Shown here in pieces: positions 1 through 10,950 of a stretch of DNA of 64,000 bases. The notes below the pieces were generated by a model that saw only the letters and a program-made list of their open reading frames with translations, was not told where the DNA came from and did not search any database. This DNA comes from Symsagittifera roscoffensis (lineage: Eukaryota; Xenacoelomorpha; Acoela; Convolutidae): the NCBI RefSeq assembly GCF_963678635.1, contig NC_087062.1:68974223-69038222 (forward strand), given 5' to 3'. The number at the start of each line of letters is the position of its first letter. The first letter of the stretch is position 1. The position numbers were made by a program, and so were the translations under genes.

Positions 1-2
1 AA

Positions 3-3000
3 TCGTTAAGTACGATCGTAACAACACAACCACAAGATTCACATGAAGCAGATGCGCGCTCTAAGGTGTCGCGGTACAGTAGTCGACATGATAAATCAGG
101 TTCGCATAAATCCAGTCGCTATACCGTCGCGCAGTCAAAAACATCAACTGAGAAGAGGCGAGATTTGTTGGTTTTGAAGAAGCAGCAGGAGGAACTTGAG
201 AGACAAGCAAAGGTGTCATTGAAGTTGAAAGCGCAGCAAAATAAAATAAAAGAACAGCAAGGTAATTTAGAGTTGGAAGAACTAGCTGAGGTACACCGCA
301 AGAAACTGGCTGAAATTGAGTTAAAGGAATTCGAGTTGGAAGAAGAGCTTTCTGCAGCAAGTGAGAAGATAGGAAATGCTAGCGTAACACATGTTGACCC
401 ACAACGTACTGAACAATGGGTAGAAAACGTTGTCACTGAGCAAGAGCAGGCCGAAGTTGTTGCAAGCTCAGAGCAAAGTCATCCAGTAGTCGAGAGTTCC
501 ACTTTGATTGCTACTGATGTTTTGCAAGGGGTTGGTGCCGTCGTCAGCGGGGGTGCCGTCGTCAACGCTGGTCAAACCACATACAGTGAACCGGGAGGCC
601 ACAATAGGAATCGAATTCAGGCTCAGAGATCAAGTTTGGTCCAATCGCGTCTGTCATTGCACTCAATCGAGAACCCATCTAGTTTACCACAGTTCGTTGC
701 CTCCAGCTCAAACTTTGTTACTCCACACTTAGCTTCAACACCTCATGCTGAAGTTTCGCAAAATCACAATCTGATACCACAAGCAAGTGGTAGCATTCCC
801 GCTTCAATGCCCTTTGGTAATCCCACCATTAATGTGGCACCGCCTTCTGTGTCGACCGTTACTAATCCAGTTTCGCTTCCGGCGAGTCAACCTTTTGTTC
901 CTCCATTAACCGTTCCGATTCCCATTTCGCTTCCGATTATTCAACCATTTGTCCCGTCAACCGTTCCTATTCCCTCTTTGCTTCCGGTCAGTCAGCCACA
1001 TTCCGGCCCCGTTTCAACTGGGTATCAGGCGCCTGCAGCGCCATCCCATCAACCTATAAATGTTCCAAACAACCCAACAAGTTTCTCAAGTGAACACTAT
1101 AACCCGTATAGCAGTTTGTGGAGACCTGCCGCGACTGCGCAAACGATGCCAGTTCCTCAATACTGCGCACCGCCCTCAAACGTTTTCTCAGTGACAACTC
1201 CTGTTGTTCCACCAAACACCGTAGTTCCTTACACAAGTTTTGGGACTGTGTATTACACCCAGCCGCAAACTCATCCAGTTGTTGAAACAGCGCATCAAGG
1301 TTATCCGCCTACATATCCTGCGCCCACTACGGGCCCGTCTTACGTGCCTAATAGCGAACAACCCATCTCGGCGAGAGAGTTAGCAGATATCATTCTGCAT
1401 AGCCGCAAAGACCGTCTACCGGAGTTGAACTTGGAAGTGTTTGATGGAGAACCACTTAACTGGTATGAATGGTTCGGGCAGTTCCAAGCAACACTTGATT
1501 CGGCTATGCTAACTGATGATGAAAAACTCAAATATCTGAAAACACACGTTAAAGACAAAGCCAAGAGTGCAATTCCGGAATACGGCTACAGTGGAGTGTT
1601 GTATAAGGATGCTCTAGCAACTCTCCAGAGAAAGTTTGGGCAAGCTCATGTTGTAGTTGGTGCACATTTGGATAAGTTGAAGAATTTTCCCGCATTGAAG
1701 ATGCACAACTCTGACCATGTTATAAGTTTTTCTGCGGTGATTTCTGGGCTCGCAGCTGTTTTTAGATCTTTGTCGTTCAATGACGACTTGAAAAGTGTGA
1801 ACCTATTAAATCAAGCCGTCAGTAAGCTTCCTCCAAATCTAAAAGAGGCATGGTCCATGCATACTGTTAGACAACATTGGCAGCGATTAACATTGCTAGA
1901 CTTCAACGATTGGCTTAAGAATAAGGCAGAAGGCCATGAGCGATTGAAATCTTTAGTCAAAGTCGAGCAGCCAGTTAAACAAAAAGTAGTTACAAAAGTG
2001 CTTGCAGGTAACACTAAGGTAAGTTCTAAGGATGAGAAAAGTAGAGAAAAGACAAGGTTTCCTCCATGCTCCCTATGCAAAGGGCAGCATGCACTCTGGA
2101 ACTGTTCCGTGTTCAAAGAGAAAAACGCAACACAAAAGGCTAAATATGTAGCAGAACAAAAGCTCTGTTTTTCTTGTTTACAAGGCAACCATACCTTCCG
2201 AAAGTGCCAAAAGGCAAGAAAATGCCCAAAACAGGACTGTGAGAGCACTCACAATGTGCTTCTTCATGGAGCCGAGAAAGTTTTCCCGCCCAAAGAGGCC
2301 GACCGATCACCATCGACTCAAACTAGTACAAACACTACTTCTGCAAATAACGCAGCTTGTGTTAAACCTTGTGAGGGAACTGCAAAAGGTATTCTTCCCG
2401 TTGCGTTGGTAGATGTGTCCTCTGGTTCGGAAAATTCGAATGCACTAGCACTTTGTGACACCGGTTCCACTCATTCTTGGGTTTCCGCGGCACTCGTTGA
2501 ACGTCTGAAATTAGTTGGCACGCCCGTAAATGTTACGACCGATGGTTTTAACTCAGCCAAGGTATCTAAAACTCAACGAGTTCACTTGAAAGTTTCCGCA
2601 AAGCCCAATGAAAGTGAATTTTCGTTTTCGTTTGTCGCTTTCGTTAAGCACAACATGTATATAGGACCCGATGTTATAAACGTTTCTGAAATGCAGGTCA
2701 AATACCCGCAACTAGCCCCGTTAAAGACGACTGTGTATAACTACAAAGAGATTGAGATAGTTATAGGACAGGACTTCTATCATGCGATAAGACCCCTCGA
2801 ACATGTCTTCGGAGATGAACTTGACTCACCGTGTGCCGTTCGACTTCCGATAGGTTGGGTCATTAGTGGTCCGTCTCCTGATCGTTCGTCCTTAAATTCT
2901 TCTTCCTTTAACTGCGTTACGGACGATACTTCTCTGACCGACCAAATCAAAACTTGGTATGAGTTAGAGTCGTATGGTGCGTTCAAGCAAGTAGATGCCC

Positions 3001-6000
3001 GTTCCGCCGCAGACAAGCGTGCTTTGTCGATCCTAAAAACTGAAACCGTTCAGGATGGTGAGCGCTACACTGTACCGATGCTGTGGAGTGATAATGATGT
3101 TAGCTTGCCTAACAATTATTATTCTTCATTAGCCCAATTAAAGTCGTTAGAGAAAAGATTAGATAAAGATCCGTTACTTCGCGAGAAGTATACCGAAACA
3201 ATCAGAGAAGATATAAGTAAAGGATATGTCATAACCGTCAACCCGCACGATCCCAGCTCACGAGCCGAACGTGAGTGGTATCTTCCACACCATCCGGTTT
3301 TGAACCCAAACAAACCCGGCAAGGTGCGCCGTGTGCTCAATGGAGCATCCAAATTTCATGGCACTTCCTTAAATAGATCTCTCTTGGTTGGCCCGGATCT
3401 CCTTCAAAATCTTATTTTTGTACTGTTGAGGTTCCGTCAACACAAGTACGCCGTCTCAGCGGACATAGAAGGTATGTTCTTACAAGTTGGAGTACTTGTG
3501 CGAGATCAACCGTCTCTCCGTTTTTTGTGGCGGGAGGACCCCACTTCAAGTGTGGTTCACCAATACACCCGTCATATTTTTGGCGCTCGTGATTCGCCAA
3601 CTTGTGCGAATTTCGCGCTACAAAAAACTGCTTCTGATAATCAAGCTGAATACCCCGAAGCCGCTTCAGCCGTTGTCCAGAAGTTTTACATGGACGACTA
3701 TCTTGACTCGTTCGAAAATACCGCTGACGCTCTTCGCCTAAGTAAAGACTTAGTCGCAATGCTCAAATTAGGTGGGTTTAACCTGACAAAGTTTGTTAGC
3801 AATGTACCCGAAGTTACAACCGCTCTTAATCCGGACAACCGTGAGTCCAACCCGTCAGTTAATTATATTTGTAAGAGTCCAGACCAATCGTCGCATGTTC
3901 TTGGTCTCAGGTGGGATCATGTAAAAGATACCCTTGTAGTAAGTAGAGGTGTTGATCGACCACTAGATAAAGCAATTACTCAACGCACCGTGTTGAGTTT
4001 TGTTTCCTCAGTTTTTGATCCAATAGGACTGATAGCGCCATATACTGTGAAAGCGCGCCTTTTACTAAAAGACATATGGAGAATCAGTGATCAAAAGTGG
4101 GATGATGATCTCCCAGAGGAAATTAAACAACAATTTCTTGATTGGCACTCAGGACTTCCACTATTAGGTACTCTGACGATACCTCGTAGCTACTTTACCG
4201 AACCGTTCGACCGCTGTGAACTTCACACGTTCGGTGATAGTTCGCAGGACGTTTTTTGCGCCGTATCGTTTCTCCGAGCCCGACTTGCTAAATCGCAAAA
4301 GACCGAGTTAGCTTTTGTATTTGGGAAAGCCCGTGTAGCGCCTATGAAGATGCTCTCCATTCCCAAGTTAGAGCTTCAGGCTGCTCTGCTTGCGACTCGA
4401 CTCAAAGAAGAGATTTTGAAAGCGCTTACTTTCAAAGTAAGCAATGTATTCATGTGGACTGATTCTACCACCGTTCTCCAGTGGCTTAACTCGTGCAACA
4501 AACTTCCTGTGTTTGTTGGAAACCGCACTGGTGAAATCTTGGAGTCCACCACCATTGATCAATGGAATCATGTACTCAGTGGTGATAACCCAGCTGATAA
4601 TGGCACACGAGGGATTTCTTCGGAAGCCCTCAAGGATAGCAGCTGGGTTAGAGGCCCTAGTATATTGAGGACATGTGATTGGCCATTCAAGCCGAACACT
4701 GATGTCATCAAAAAGATCCAATTAAAAGGCCCACTCTGTGACATTGATACATGCCTTGAGACTGCATCTACGTTTGTTGTTGATGCTTCATCTGAGAAAG
4801 CGCCGTCGATCCGTCTGTTTAAAAATTGGGATAAATTCAGCTCAATTGTAAAGTACAAACGTGTTTTAGCGTTTATGCTTCGTGTGCTACCATCGCATAA
4901 ACACTTCCGAACAAAAACGCTTGAAATAACCGACCCGTCCGAGTTAGATATTGCCGAGCAGAAGCTCATTTATCTCGCTCAGTCCGAATCATTTCCTGCC
5001 GAAATGAAAATACTTCAGTCCGATAAACTGATAACAAAGAAAAGTCGGATTGCTAAATATTCTCCGTTCATCGGCCCAGCTGGCATCCTGCGTTCAACTG
5101 GACGTATCAGCCGTCTTGTTGATACCGACTTTGATAGCAAACATCCAATAATACTGGATGGTCGACACCGAGTTGCTCATATGTTGATTAGGCATATGCA
5201 CTTTCAACATGCACATCAGGGGTTGGATTACATGCGTGCTGTCGTTCAGTTGAAATACATTGTTCTGAAGTTGCGCTGGTTACTTGGGAACATCGAAAAT
5301 ACTTGCATAACATGCCGTAAGCGCAAAGCAAAAACAGTTGTGCCCATTATGTCTGACCTACCGATTGAAAGACTGGGTTACAAGCAGCCTCCCTTCTCCA
5401 ACACAGGTGTTGATTACTTTGGCCCGTTTCAAGTGCCAATACGCCGAAGTACCGAAAAGAGATGTGGTTTCCTATTTACCTGCCTCACGACTCGAGCAGT
5501 TCACATCGAGTTGGTTCCATCTCTCGATACTAGTTCCTGCGTCATGGGCGTAGAGCGATTTATTGCAAGGCGAGGTACCCCCAAAATCATTCTTTCTGAC
5601 AATGGCACGAATTTTGTTGGTGCTCAAAAGGAGCTCCTATCCTGTGTCCAAAATTGGAACAAAGTCGCCCCGGCCGTTTTCGTCCACAAAGGCATTAAGT
5701 GGAAGTTTAACCCGCCCAGTGCCCCTCATCACGGTGGCGCCTGGGAGCGGCTAGTGAGAAGTGTTAAGCGAGTGTTGTACGACATATTAGGCAACAGGAG
5801 ATTAACTGAGGAAGTTCTAGGAACAACGCTCTGCCTAGTTGAACAATTACTTAACGCAAGACCGATCACTCCGGTCAGTTCCGATCCGCACGACCTAGAG
5901 GCACTCACCCCGAATCACTTCATTCTCGGTCACAGCGCTGCTAGCTTCCCGTCGTTAAGTTTCGAAGATAACTTTGATTATAAAAAGCGTTACGCCAGAG

Positions 6001-6311
6001 CACAATCGTACGCTAACGCAGTTTGGTCACGCTGGCTGCGTGAATATGTACCATCTCTCAACAAGAGAGCAAAGTGGCATAATGATTCGGATGTCACACT
6101 GAAAACCGGCGACTTGGTTTGGGTAGTCGAACCCGACAGCCCACGTGGGCATTACCCACTCGCCCGTATTGCTAAATTACACTACGGCAAAGACGGATGC
6201 GCCCGATCCGCCGATATCAAAACTGTTACGAGCGAGCTGACACGACCGACCGTAAAACTCGCACCTGTTCTTCCGTCTTTAGGGGCGGAGGATGTTGCAG
6301 CGCAAATATAA
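3..6311 (+). CDS. BEL/Pao LTR retrotransposon Gag-Pol polyprotein, 5'-partial
   Basis: One open frame of about 2,100 codons runs from the left edge to a TAA at 6309-6311. The frame stays open upstream of the GTG at 66, so the true start lies outside the window and the entry is 5'-partial. Order of parts: charged Glu/Lys/Leu-rich coiled coil (about 150-380); Pro/Ser/Val-rich linker (about 640-1360); Gag-like DUF1759 segment (about 1420-1950); a CX2CX3HX4C knuckle near 2070, a canonical CX2CX4HX4C knuckle from 2166, then a CX4CX3HX4H finger; aspartic protease with DTG at 2457-2465; reverse transcriptase with first Asp at 3462 and YMDD at 3687-3698; RNase H with Asp 4236, Glu 4371, Asp 4461 and the family's NPAD/TRG signature near 4590; integrase with an HHCC zinc site (CX2C at 5304-5315) and catalytic D5412, D5598, E5745; DUF5641-like C-terminus. 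Order and motifs are diagnostic of BEL/Pao. No frameshift or stop is seen, so the enzyme core may be functional. Confidence 0.96.
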   Translation, partial: SLSTIVTTQPQDSHEADARSKVSRYSSRHDKSGSHKSSRYTVAQSKTSTEKRRDLLVLKKQQEELERQAKVSLKLKAQQNKIKEQQGNLELEELAEVHRKKLAEIELKEFELEEELSAASEKIGNASVTHVDPQRTEQWVENVVTEQEQAEVVASSEQSHPVVESSTLIATDVLQGVGAVVSGGAVVNAGQTTYSEPGGHNRNRIQAQRSSLVQSRLSLHSIENPSSLPQFVASSSNFVTPHLASTPHAEVSQNHNLIPQASGSIPASMPFGNPTINVAPPSVSTVTNPVSLPASQPFVPPLTVPIPISLPIIQPFVPSTVPIPSLLPVSQPHSGPVSTGYQAPAAPSHQPINVPNNPTSFSSEHYNPYSSLWRPAATAQTMPVPQYCAPPSNVFSVTTPVVPPNTVVPYTSFGTVYYTQPQTHPVVETAHQGYPPTYPAPTTGPSYVPNSEQPISARELADIILHSRKDRLPELNLEVFDGEPLNWYEWFGQFQATLDSAMLTDDEKLKYLKTHVKDKAKSAIPEYGYSGVLYKDALATLQRKFGQAHVVVGAHLDKLKNFPALKMHNSDHVISFSAVISGLAAVFRSLSFNDDLKSVNLLNQAVSKLPPNLKEAWSMHTVRQHWQRLTLLDFNDWLKNKAEGHERLKSLVKVEQPVKQKVVTKVLAGNTKVSSKDEKSREKTRFPPCSLCKGQHALWNCSVFKEKNATQKAKYVAEQKLCFSCLQGNHTFRKCQKARKCPKQDCESTHNVLLHGAEKVFPPKEADRSPSTQTSTNTTSANNAACVKPCEGTAKGILPVALVDVSSGSENSNALALCDTGSTHSWVSAALVERLKLVGTPVNVTTDGFNSAKVSKTQRVHLKVSAKPNESEFSFSFVAFVKHNMYIGPDVINVSEMQVKYPQLAPLKTTVYNYKEIEIVIGQDFYHAIRPLEHVFGDELDSPCAVRLPIGWVISGPSPDRSSLNSSSFNCVTDDTSLTDQIKTWYELESYGAFKQVDARSAADKRALSILKTETVQDGERYTVPMLWSDNDVSLPNNYYSSLAQLKSLEKRLDKDPLLREKYTETIREDISKGYVITVNPHDPSSRAEREWYLPHHPVLNPNKPGKVRRVLNGASKFHGTSLNRSLLVGPDLLQNLIFVLLRFRQHKYAVSADIEGMFLQVGVLVRDQPSLRFLWREDPTSSVVHQYTRHIFGARDSPTCANFALQKTASDNQAEYPEAASAVVQKFYMDDYLDSFENTADALRLSKDLVAMLKLGGFNLTKFVSNVPEVTTALNPDNRESNPSVNYICKSPDQSSHVLGLRWDHVKDTLVVSRGVDRPLDKAITQRTVLSFVSSVFDPIGLIAPYTVKARLLLKDIWRISDQKWDDDLPEEIKQQFLDWHSGLPLLGTLTIPRSYFTEPFDRCELHTFGDSSQDVFCAVSFLRARLAKSQKTELAFVFGKARVAPMKMLSIPKLELQAALLATRLKEEILKALTFKVSNVFMWTDSTTVLQWLNSCNKLPVFVGNRTGEILESTTIDQWNHVLSGDNPADNGTRGISSEALKDSSWVRGPSILRTCDWPFKPNTDVIKKIQLKGPLCDIDTCLETASTFVVDASSEKAPSIRLFKNWDKFSSIVKYKRVLAFMLRVLPSHKHFRTKTLEITDPSELDIAEQKLIYLAQSESFPAEMKILQSDKLITKKSRIAKYSPFIGPAGILRSTGRISRLVDTDFDSKHPIILDGRHRVAHMLIRHMHFQHAHQGLDYMRAVVQLKYIVLKLRWLLGNIENTCITCRKRKAKTVVPIMSDLPIERLGYKQPPFSNTGVDYFGPFQVPIRRSTEKRCGFLFTCLTTRAVHIELVPSLDTSSCVMGVERFIARRGTPKIILSDNGTNFVGAQKELLSCVQNWNKVAPAVFVHKGIKWKFNPPSAPHHGGAWERLVRSVKRVLYDILGNRRLTEEVLGTTLCLVEQLLNARPITPVSSDPHDLEALTPNHFILGHSAASFPSLSFEDNFDYKKRYARAQSYANAVWSRWLREYVPSLNKRAKWHNDSDVTLKTGDLVWVVEPDSPRGHYPLARIAKLHYGKDGCARSADIKTVTSELTRPTVKLAPVLPSLGAEDVAAQI
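6281..6291 (+). other. Putative polypurine tract; 3' LTR probably begins at 6293
   Basis: AGGGGCGGAGG, purine apart from one C, lies inside the last codons of the BEL polyprotein and is followed by A then TGTTGCAGCGC, which has the TG start expected of an LTR. In BEL/Pao elements the tract that primes plus-strand DNA often overlaps the end of pol. TATA-like stretches follow near 6308, 6350 and 6362. The 5' LTR is outside the window, so the LTR start cannot be confirmed by comparison and no LTR end could be placed. Confidence 0.45.
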
Positions 6312-6381
6312 AACAATAGTACAAATGCATATAAACGTAAATGTGCGAGAGTATAAATGCATATAAAAGTAAATGCATACA

Positions 6382-6451
6382 GGGACAGTAGCCAAGCGTA
6401 TACATGGTGCGTCCCGGCGGGTTCGGCGCCGGTTCGAATCCCGACTAGGTC
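6382..6451 (+). other. tRNA-like sequence with internal Pol III boxes (tRNA relic or SINE head)
   Basis: A perfect B box, GGTTCGAATCC, is at 6431-6441 and a good A box, TAGCCAAGCG, at 6389-6398, about 40 nt apart as in a tRNA gene. A GC-rich hairpin (CCGGCG/CGCCGG) sits between them. The acceptor ends pair poorly and no normal anticodon arm can be drawn, so this is not a working tRNA. It lies 70-140 bp past the BEL stop, possibly inside the 3' LTR. Confidence 0.4.
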
Positions 6452-7540
6452 ATTTCCTTTCTAGAACTCGAATATGCACCGAACTTGATGGGATGCTCCG
6501 TAACCAGGTTCGGTCCCCCCAAAACCCATTTTAACCGTCTTTTCGCTCTAATTTGGTTCAGCCTTGGTTAAGGCTGACCTTTAAAAAGAGCAATTTGTCT
6601 CAAGGACAAATACTGGCCATTTTTGCAGCTTGCTTTGAGTTATGCAGTTTATTGTGGCCGATGTTACCGATAACAATAAAAAAGTTTTGTTATGAAATCT
6701 CATTGTTACCGAGTTATTTTGCCGATAAAATGCTCGAATTAAATTGTTTGAAATTCGATATTTTTACAATCCGTGGAGATTGAGCGCACAGTGCCACTAT
6801 AGTTGTAAGAGACTGATTTTGATAAGTTATGGGGATTAAAAGGGCGTTCAATTGTACAAACCGGTAGAACCTGTTCAAACTATAAAGAAACTTTGCAAAG
6901 GGCGATCAATTCCAAACCCTAACGAACTTGGATAAATTCTGACTTTTTTTTCAACTGGTTCAATTTATCCAAAAAAAAAAAACGATTCCGGCCATTTCTT
7001 GAATTGAGAAATCAACCGAAAAAACAGATACAAAAGATACCTGCATAAGCGTCCATTCCGCCTTAGTTTGGAAGCAAGTTGGCTACCAACTTTTAGAAAG
7101 TAAAGTTTTCTGATTTTGAGAAAACCCAGTACTGTTTCTATCAGTACTTATTCTTAGGCTTCTGTTTTTGAAGTCTTATGAACCTAATACCATGCAAATT
7201 TCATCCATAGTTAGAGCTACTTTAGCAAATTAAAACCAGTCCATTTTAAAACTATTTTAATCATTTTACACAATTTCACTCCAAAATGAAAAAAACACTT
7301 ACTTCGAAGTTGTTTTCGCTAAATGTTTTGCTCCGGGAAAAATCGGAAACATTGGAGCAACAAAAAATTTTTTGAAGCTGACCCAGATGTTGTGATGCTT
7401 AAATTTGCAGTTCTCACTTTTAATTAGTTTTTAGGACCAAAAAAAGGTTCCTAGGACTAAAAAAAAGTTGACGGGGTTTTTCAGATATTTTCAGCTGATA
7501 GAGAAAGTTTTTTGATTGAGTTTTTTTCTGAAATTTTGGT
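6452..7540. other. Unassigned non-coding stretch
   Basis: AT-rich sequence with homopolymer runs (for example A12 near 6970). No ORF of substance and no recognised repeat. The first few hundred bases may belong to the BEL 3' LTR, but its end could not be located. Confidence 0.4.
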
Positions 7541-9100
7541 GCAGAAATGCAAAACCAGTACCAACCTAGCATCCAGTCTCAACATAGAATCCCGAATGAA
7601 GGCGCTTGCCCTGGGATTTTGTTGCTTGTAGATGAACGGACTTCTTACAATTATTTAGTTTTCCTGAATTCTTCAAACAAAATTTTTTCAGAAAAAGCTC
7701 AAAAAAGTTTTGTTAGGAAGGACATTTGAGTTTTAGGACACGAATGAACAAAAATATACAATTTTATACTGGTTCAAAACTAAGTAGACAATGCTCTGAA
7801 AAAAATACAAATCAATTTTCTCTTTGGAAACGGACAAAGAAATTTGGGTCCTTCATTTAATACACGGTCTTTTTTTTATTTATGATTTTATTTTAACGAC
7901 GGCTTCCTGTTGCAGGCTGAACAAAGGTTGGATGCAAAAATGCTATGTTTTGACAGCTTCTTTATCCTAGCAATCGCACTCAAGACCGCATTTCATTGGT
8001 ACTATGGGAATTTTGGAAACAAAACTTCTTGGTTTCGCACCATGCTTTTGATATAGGTTGAACCAAAATGTGTAATGGCAGACGTTTGAATATTTTGTGT
8101 TTGATATTTTGAGCAACTGCAGTTTTTAGTAAGCTAAGTTTTCCGTTGCAAATAAGATTTGGGGCCCGACGCTATAAAGACTGGCGTGTGCTAAGATGAA
8201 ACTGTAAAGTCGAAAGAGGACTTAATCCTAACTTGTTCATAGTGGTTGCAGTTGCTTATAACTTGAGTGCAGCTTAAAACAATTATCAGTGTTCTATTTT
8301 TGTTAATTGCATAAGATCAAACAACTAGGGTTAAACGCAAACAGTTTATTACGTTTGAGAAGTTTATCAAACGTCCGATTGAAAATAAAGGATAAAATTG
8401 TCTATAAAAGTCTTAAGTTATTTATCAAGCCTCATTTGAGCATGTATAACTAAAATGGATCGTTTTTTTTGTGATGCGTGCGTTAGGTGCATGACTATTT
8501 TGTGTGTTTAAAAGACAGGATAGGAAGCTCATACATCATTAATTTTCGTGTAAAGTTTTTAAAAAGAACTTAGAATTTTCTGGAGTTAATATATTCAGTA
8601 GTGAAATGACTGGGTATTAAAATTTAGTCAGTTTAATCACCAGGAAATGAACTGTAAGACACAATATTCTTTAAACGTACCACTAAACATGTGGTTCCAA
8701 ATTCAGCTGGCCCTTTAGTAGAACATAACTGGTAGAACAGTTAATCATAATAAAAAAGTCAAGTACCTATAAACTTGTCCATGTGTCCGTAAAAACAGGG
8801 CTGCTTGCATCAACCGAAATACCTGAATGTTTTTAACTGCTCTAAAATTTCATCGTAATGTTTCACAAAAGAAGAAAAAATTCCAAAGATCCAAAAACTA
8901 CACACCAAAAAACTTGAATGATTTAAAAAATAAATCAAAAACCTCGTTCTGACACAAAAAACGAAACTTAAATCAATTATCTCGTCGCAAACGGGTTTTT
9001 CAAAGGTTTCTGATTTTCACAGGAAACAATTGTCTCAAGTTGTCAAATTAATTATCCAAATAAGTTTTTTCACTTGCGGATATTTTTACTATAAAACTTT
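7540..9100. repeat. Old diverged copy of the 12.5-14.6 kb repeat family
   Basis: Short blocks recur in the same order as in the younger copies downstream: a segment ending CCCTGGGATTTTGTTGCTTG (about 7610), a run with ATGAACAAAAA...ATACTGGTT (about 7745), a block with TTTGGAAACAAAACTTCTTGG (about 8010) and a TTGCTTATAA block (about 8250). Spacing is similar but sequence between the blocks is heavily diverged. It is an ancient dispersed repeat with no recognisable coding capacity. Confidence 0.5.
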
Positions 9101-9537
9101 TCTAGTTTTTCAAACCATCTAAATATTTTCAATTTGTTTTTGATATGTCGGCATACAACGCAAAACAGTCCTAACCTAGCGTTTCGCCAAAAAAACTTTT
9201 GTTCCATGGTTATTCTACTATAAACCACATTTTTCAAATGTGAGCCAAGACATTTCGCTTAAACCTCACCGATAGGCTGCAATTATTTAATTTAAATTCA
9301 AAATTCAAAAAATATGTAAAGAACAATTGAACAAAATTAAGCTTACTTTCGCCATTGTTTGAAAAAAAATCAAATCCGTTTTTTTTGTACACAAACTTAT
9401 ATCTCTGTACTATTTCATCTAGGACGCGGTATTTCTTTTGATGCAGTTTTTGTAGAAGCTTTATAGAGGTTGAATTTTTGGACGTAGTGTCCCTTTTGCA
9501 ATTTTGCAATTCTTTTCAATTTCTGTCCAGCGAACCA
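9101..9537. other. Unassigned non-coding stretch
   Basis: AT-rich sequence without repeats or coding signal that I can recognise. A roughly 90-codon - strand frame at 9234-9509 is Lys/Asn/Phe-rich, as chance frames in AT-rich DNA are. Confidence 0.3.
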
Positions 9538-10950
9538 CTGAAAACTGATGATATAGCTTAATGCCAGCCATCAACAGCATTTTATGTTCTGGTTTAACTG
9601 GATGTTGCCATATCTCGTTGATTTCATAGAGAAGGAGAAAATTTTTTCTGTCTAATTAAAAAGATTAGGGTATTTAAACAAAAAATAAGAGCAGAACTCA
9701 TTTTTGCATTTTTTTTTTACTTTTTCAGGTTGTGATCGATAATTTTTTTGTACATAGTTTGCATACTTATTTTTTTCAAAATCTAGTGAGGTCAAGAGTT
9801 TTGGCGCTAAAGAAAGTTCGTTTTTTATTTCGTAATCTCTTTGAAATCTAACCTTTGCAATTTTTGAGAAAGATCTTGAACTCTGGAAAGTTTTTCCAAA
9901 ACGCTTGAAAAGCGACCTGAAACTCCCCTGTCGGGCGTGGTATTTTTTGTGTACTTTTGATAGAGTAAATATATGGCAATGGGGGCTTTTTCTCAAAGAC
10001 TAACTTGTCTGAGGTGAAATTGATAAAAAAAATTTAAGATGTGACTTTGAATTTTCCCTGAGCCAACTAAAATATTGACTTTGAGCACTCGTAGCGTTTC
10101 CGGGTCGCCAAAAATATATATAAATTTTTGTTTACTGTCAAATCTCAAACAATTTTGAGTAGCATGTATAATTAATTTTTCTTCTTGCTGATAAAACAAA
10201 TTCTGGTTGATTGCTTATGATTTAAGCAGTTCGATATCAGTTTCATCTATTTGGTAGGGCTAACTGAAATAAAATTTTGTTTATATTGGGCTGAAAGGGT
10301 GTAGCAAATGCGAGAGTCGGTGTTTTATTTTTTGTCCAGATTCTTGATGTTTTTTAAGATTAGACGAGCATCAGAGTTGTTTGTAACAACGTCAGGATTA
10401 TGATCCACCCTTGTTTTAAAACAAATTATGTCATCCGTAAATGATGTTGCTTGATATTATAAAATCATATTTTTTGCGGTGCGGTTCCAGTTCGGAGGTG
10501 TTTTGGTTTTTTTTTAAAGTTGTACTCTTTGCCTTATACCACCATAATTTGTTTGTTAGTCTTTGGAAAATAAAGTAAGAGCAAAAGACATTTTCAACAT
10601 TGAAACTCATAGGTCGGTATAAAGACAATAGAACGGTATAAGGGGAATAAATGAAAATCCTAAGAATATTTTGTTGTCTTCAAATGGCAGCATGTAAAGT
10701 CACTCTGTTTTTAACATTCGATTGAGGGATTAATTCTTGACTAATCGAAATGCAGTTTGTTTGGATTTGATAATGGCTTCTCTGGCCTGTGATCCCAGCT
10801 CACCCTCTGATCCCTTTTTCTAAAAGTATTGGGCTTTAAAGGTTATAAAATTGGCCAATTGGGCCAATTGGAGACAAATAAAGCTCAATATACTTCGCGA
10901 TATTAGTATATTTTGATGTATCGTGCCAATAATTTGAACTGCTAAAACGA
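9538..10950. repeat. 1,413 bp tandem duplication, copy 1
   Basis: Begins CTGAAAACTGATGATATAGC and ends in ...GAACTGCTAAAACGA. The adjoining copy at 10951 repeats it almost base for base. The family is non-coding: the - strand frames inside (such as 9652-9996) are broken differently in the two copies by poly-A length changes. Confidence 0.9.

Noticed and set aside
66-68. GTG as start codon of the BEL polyprotein
   Set aside because: Eukaryotic translation would need ATG. The frame stays open to the left edge of the window, so the start is upstream.
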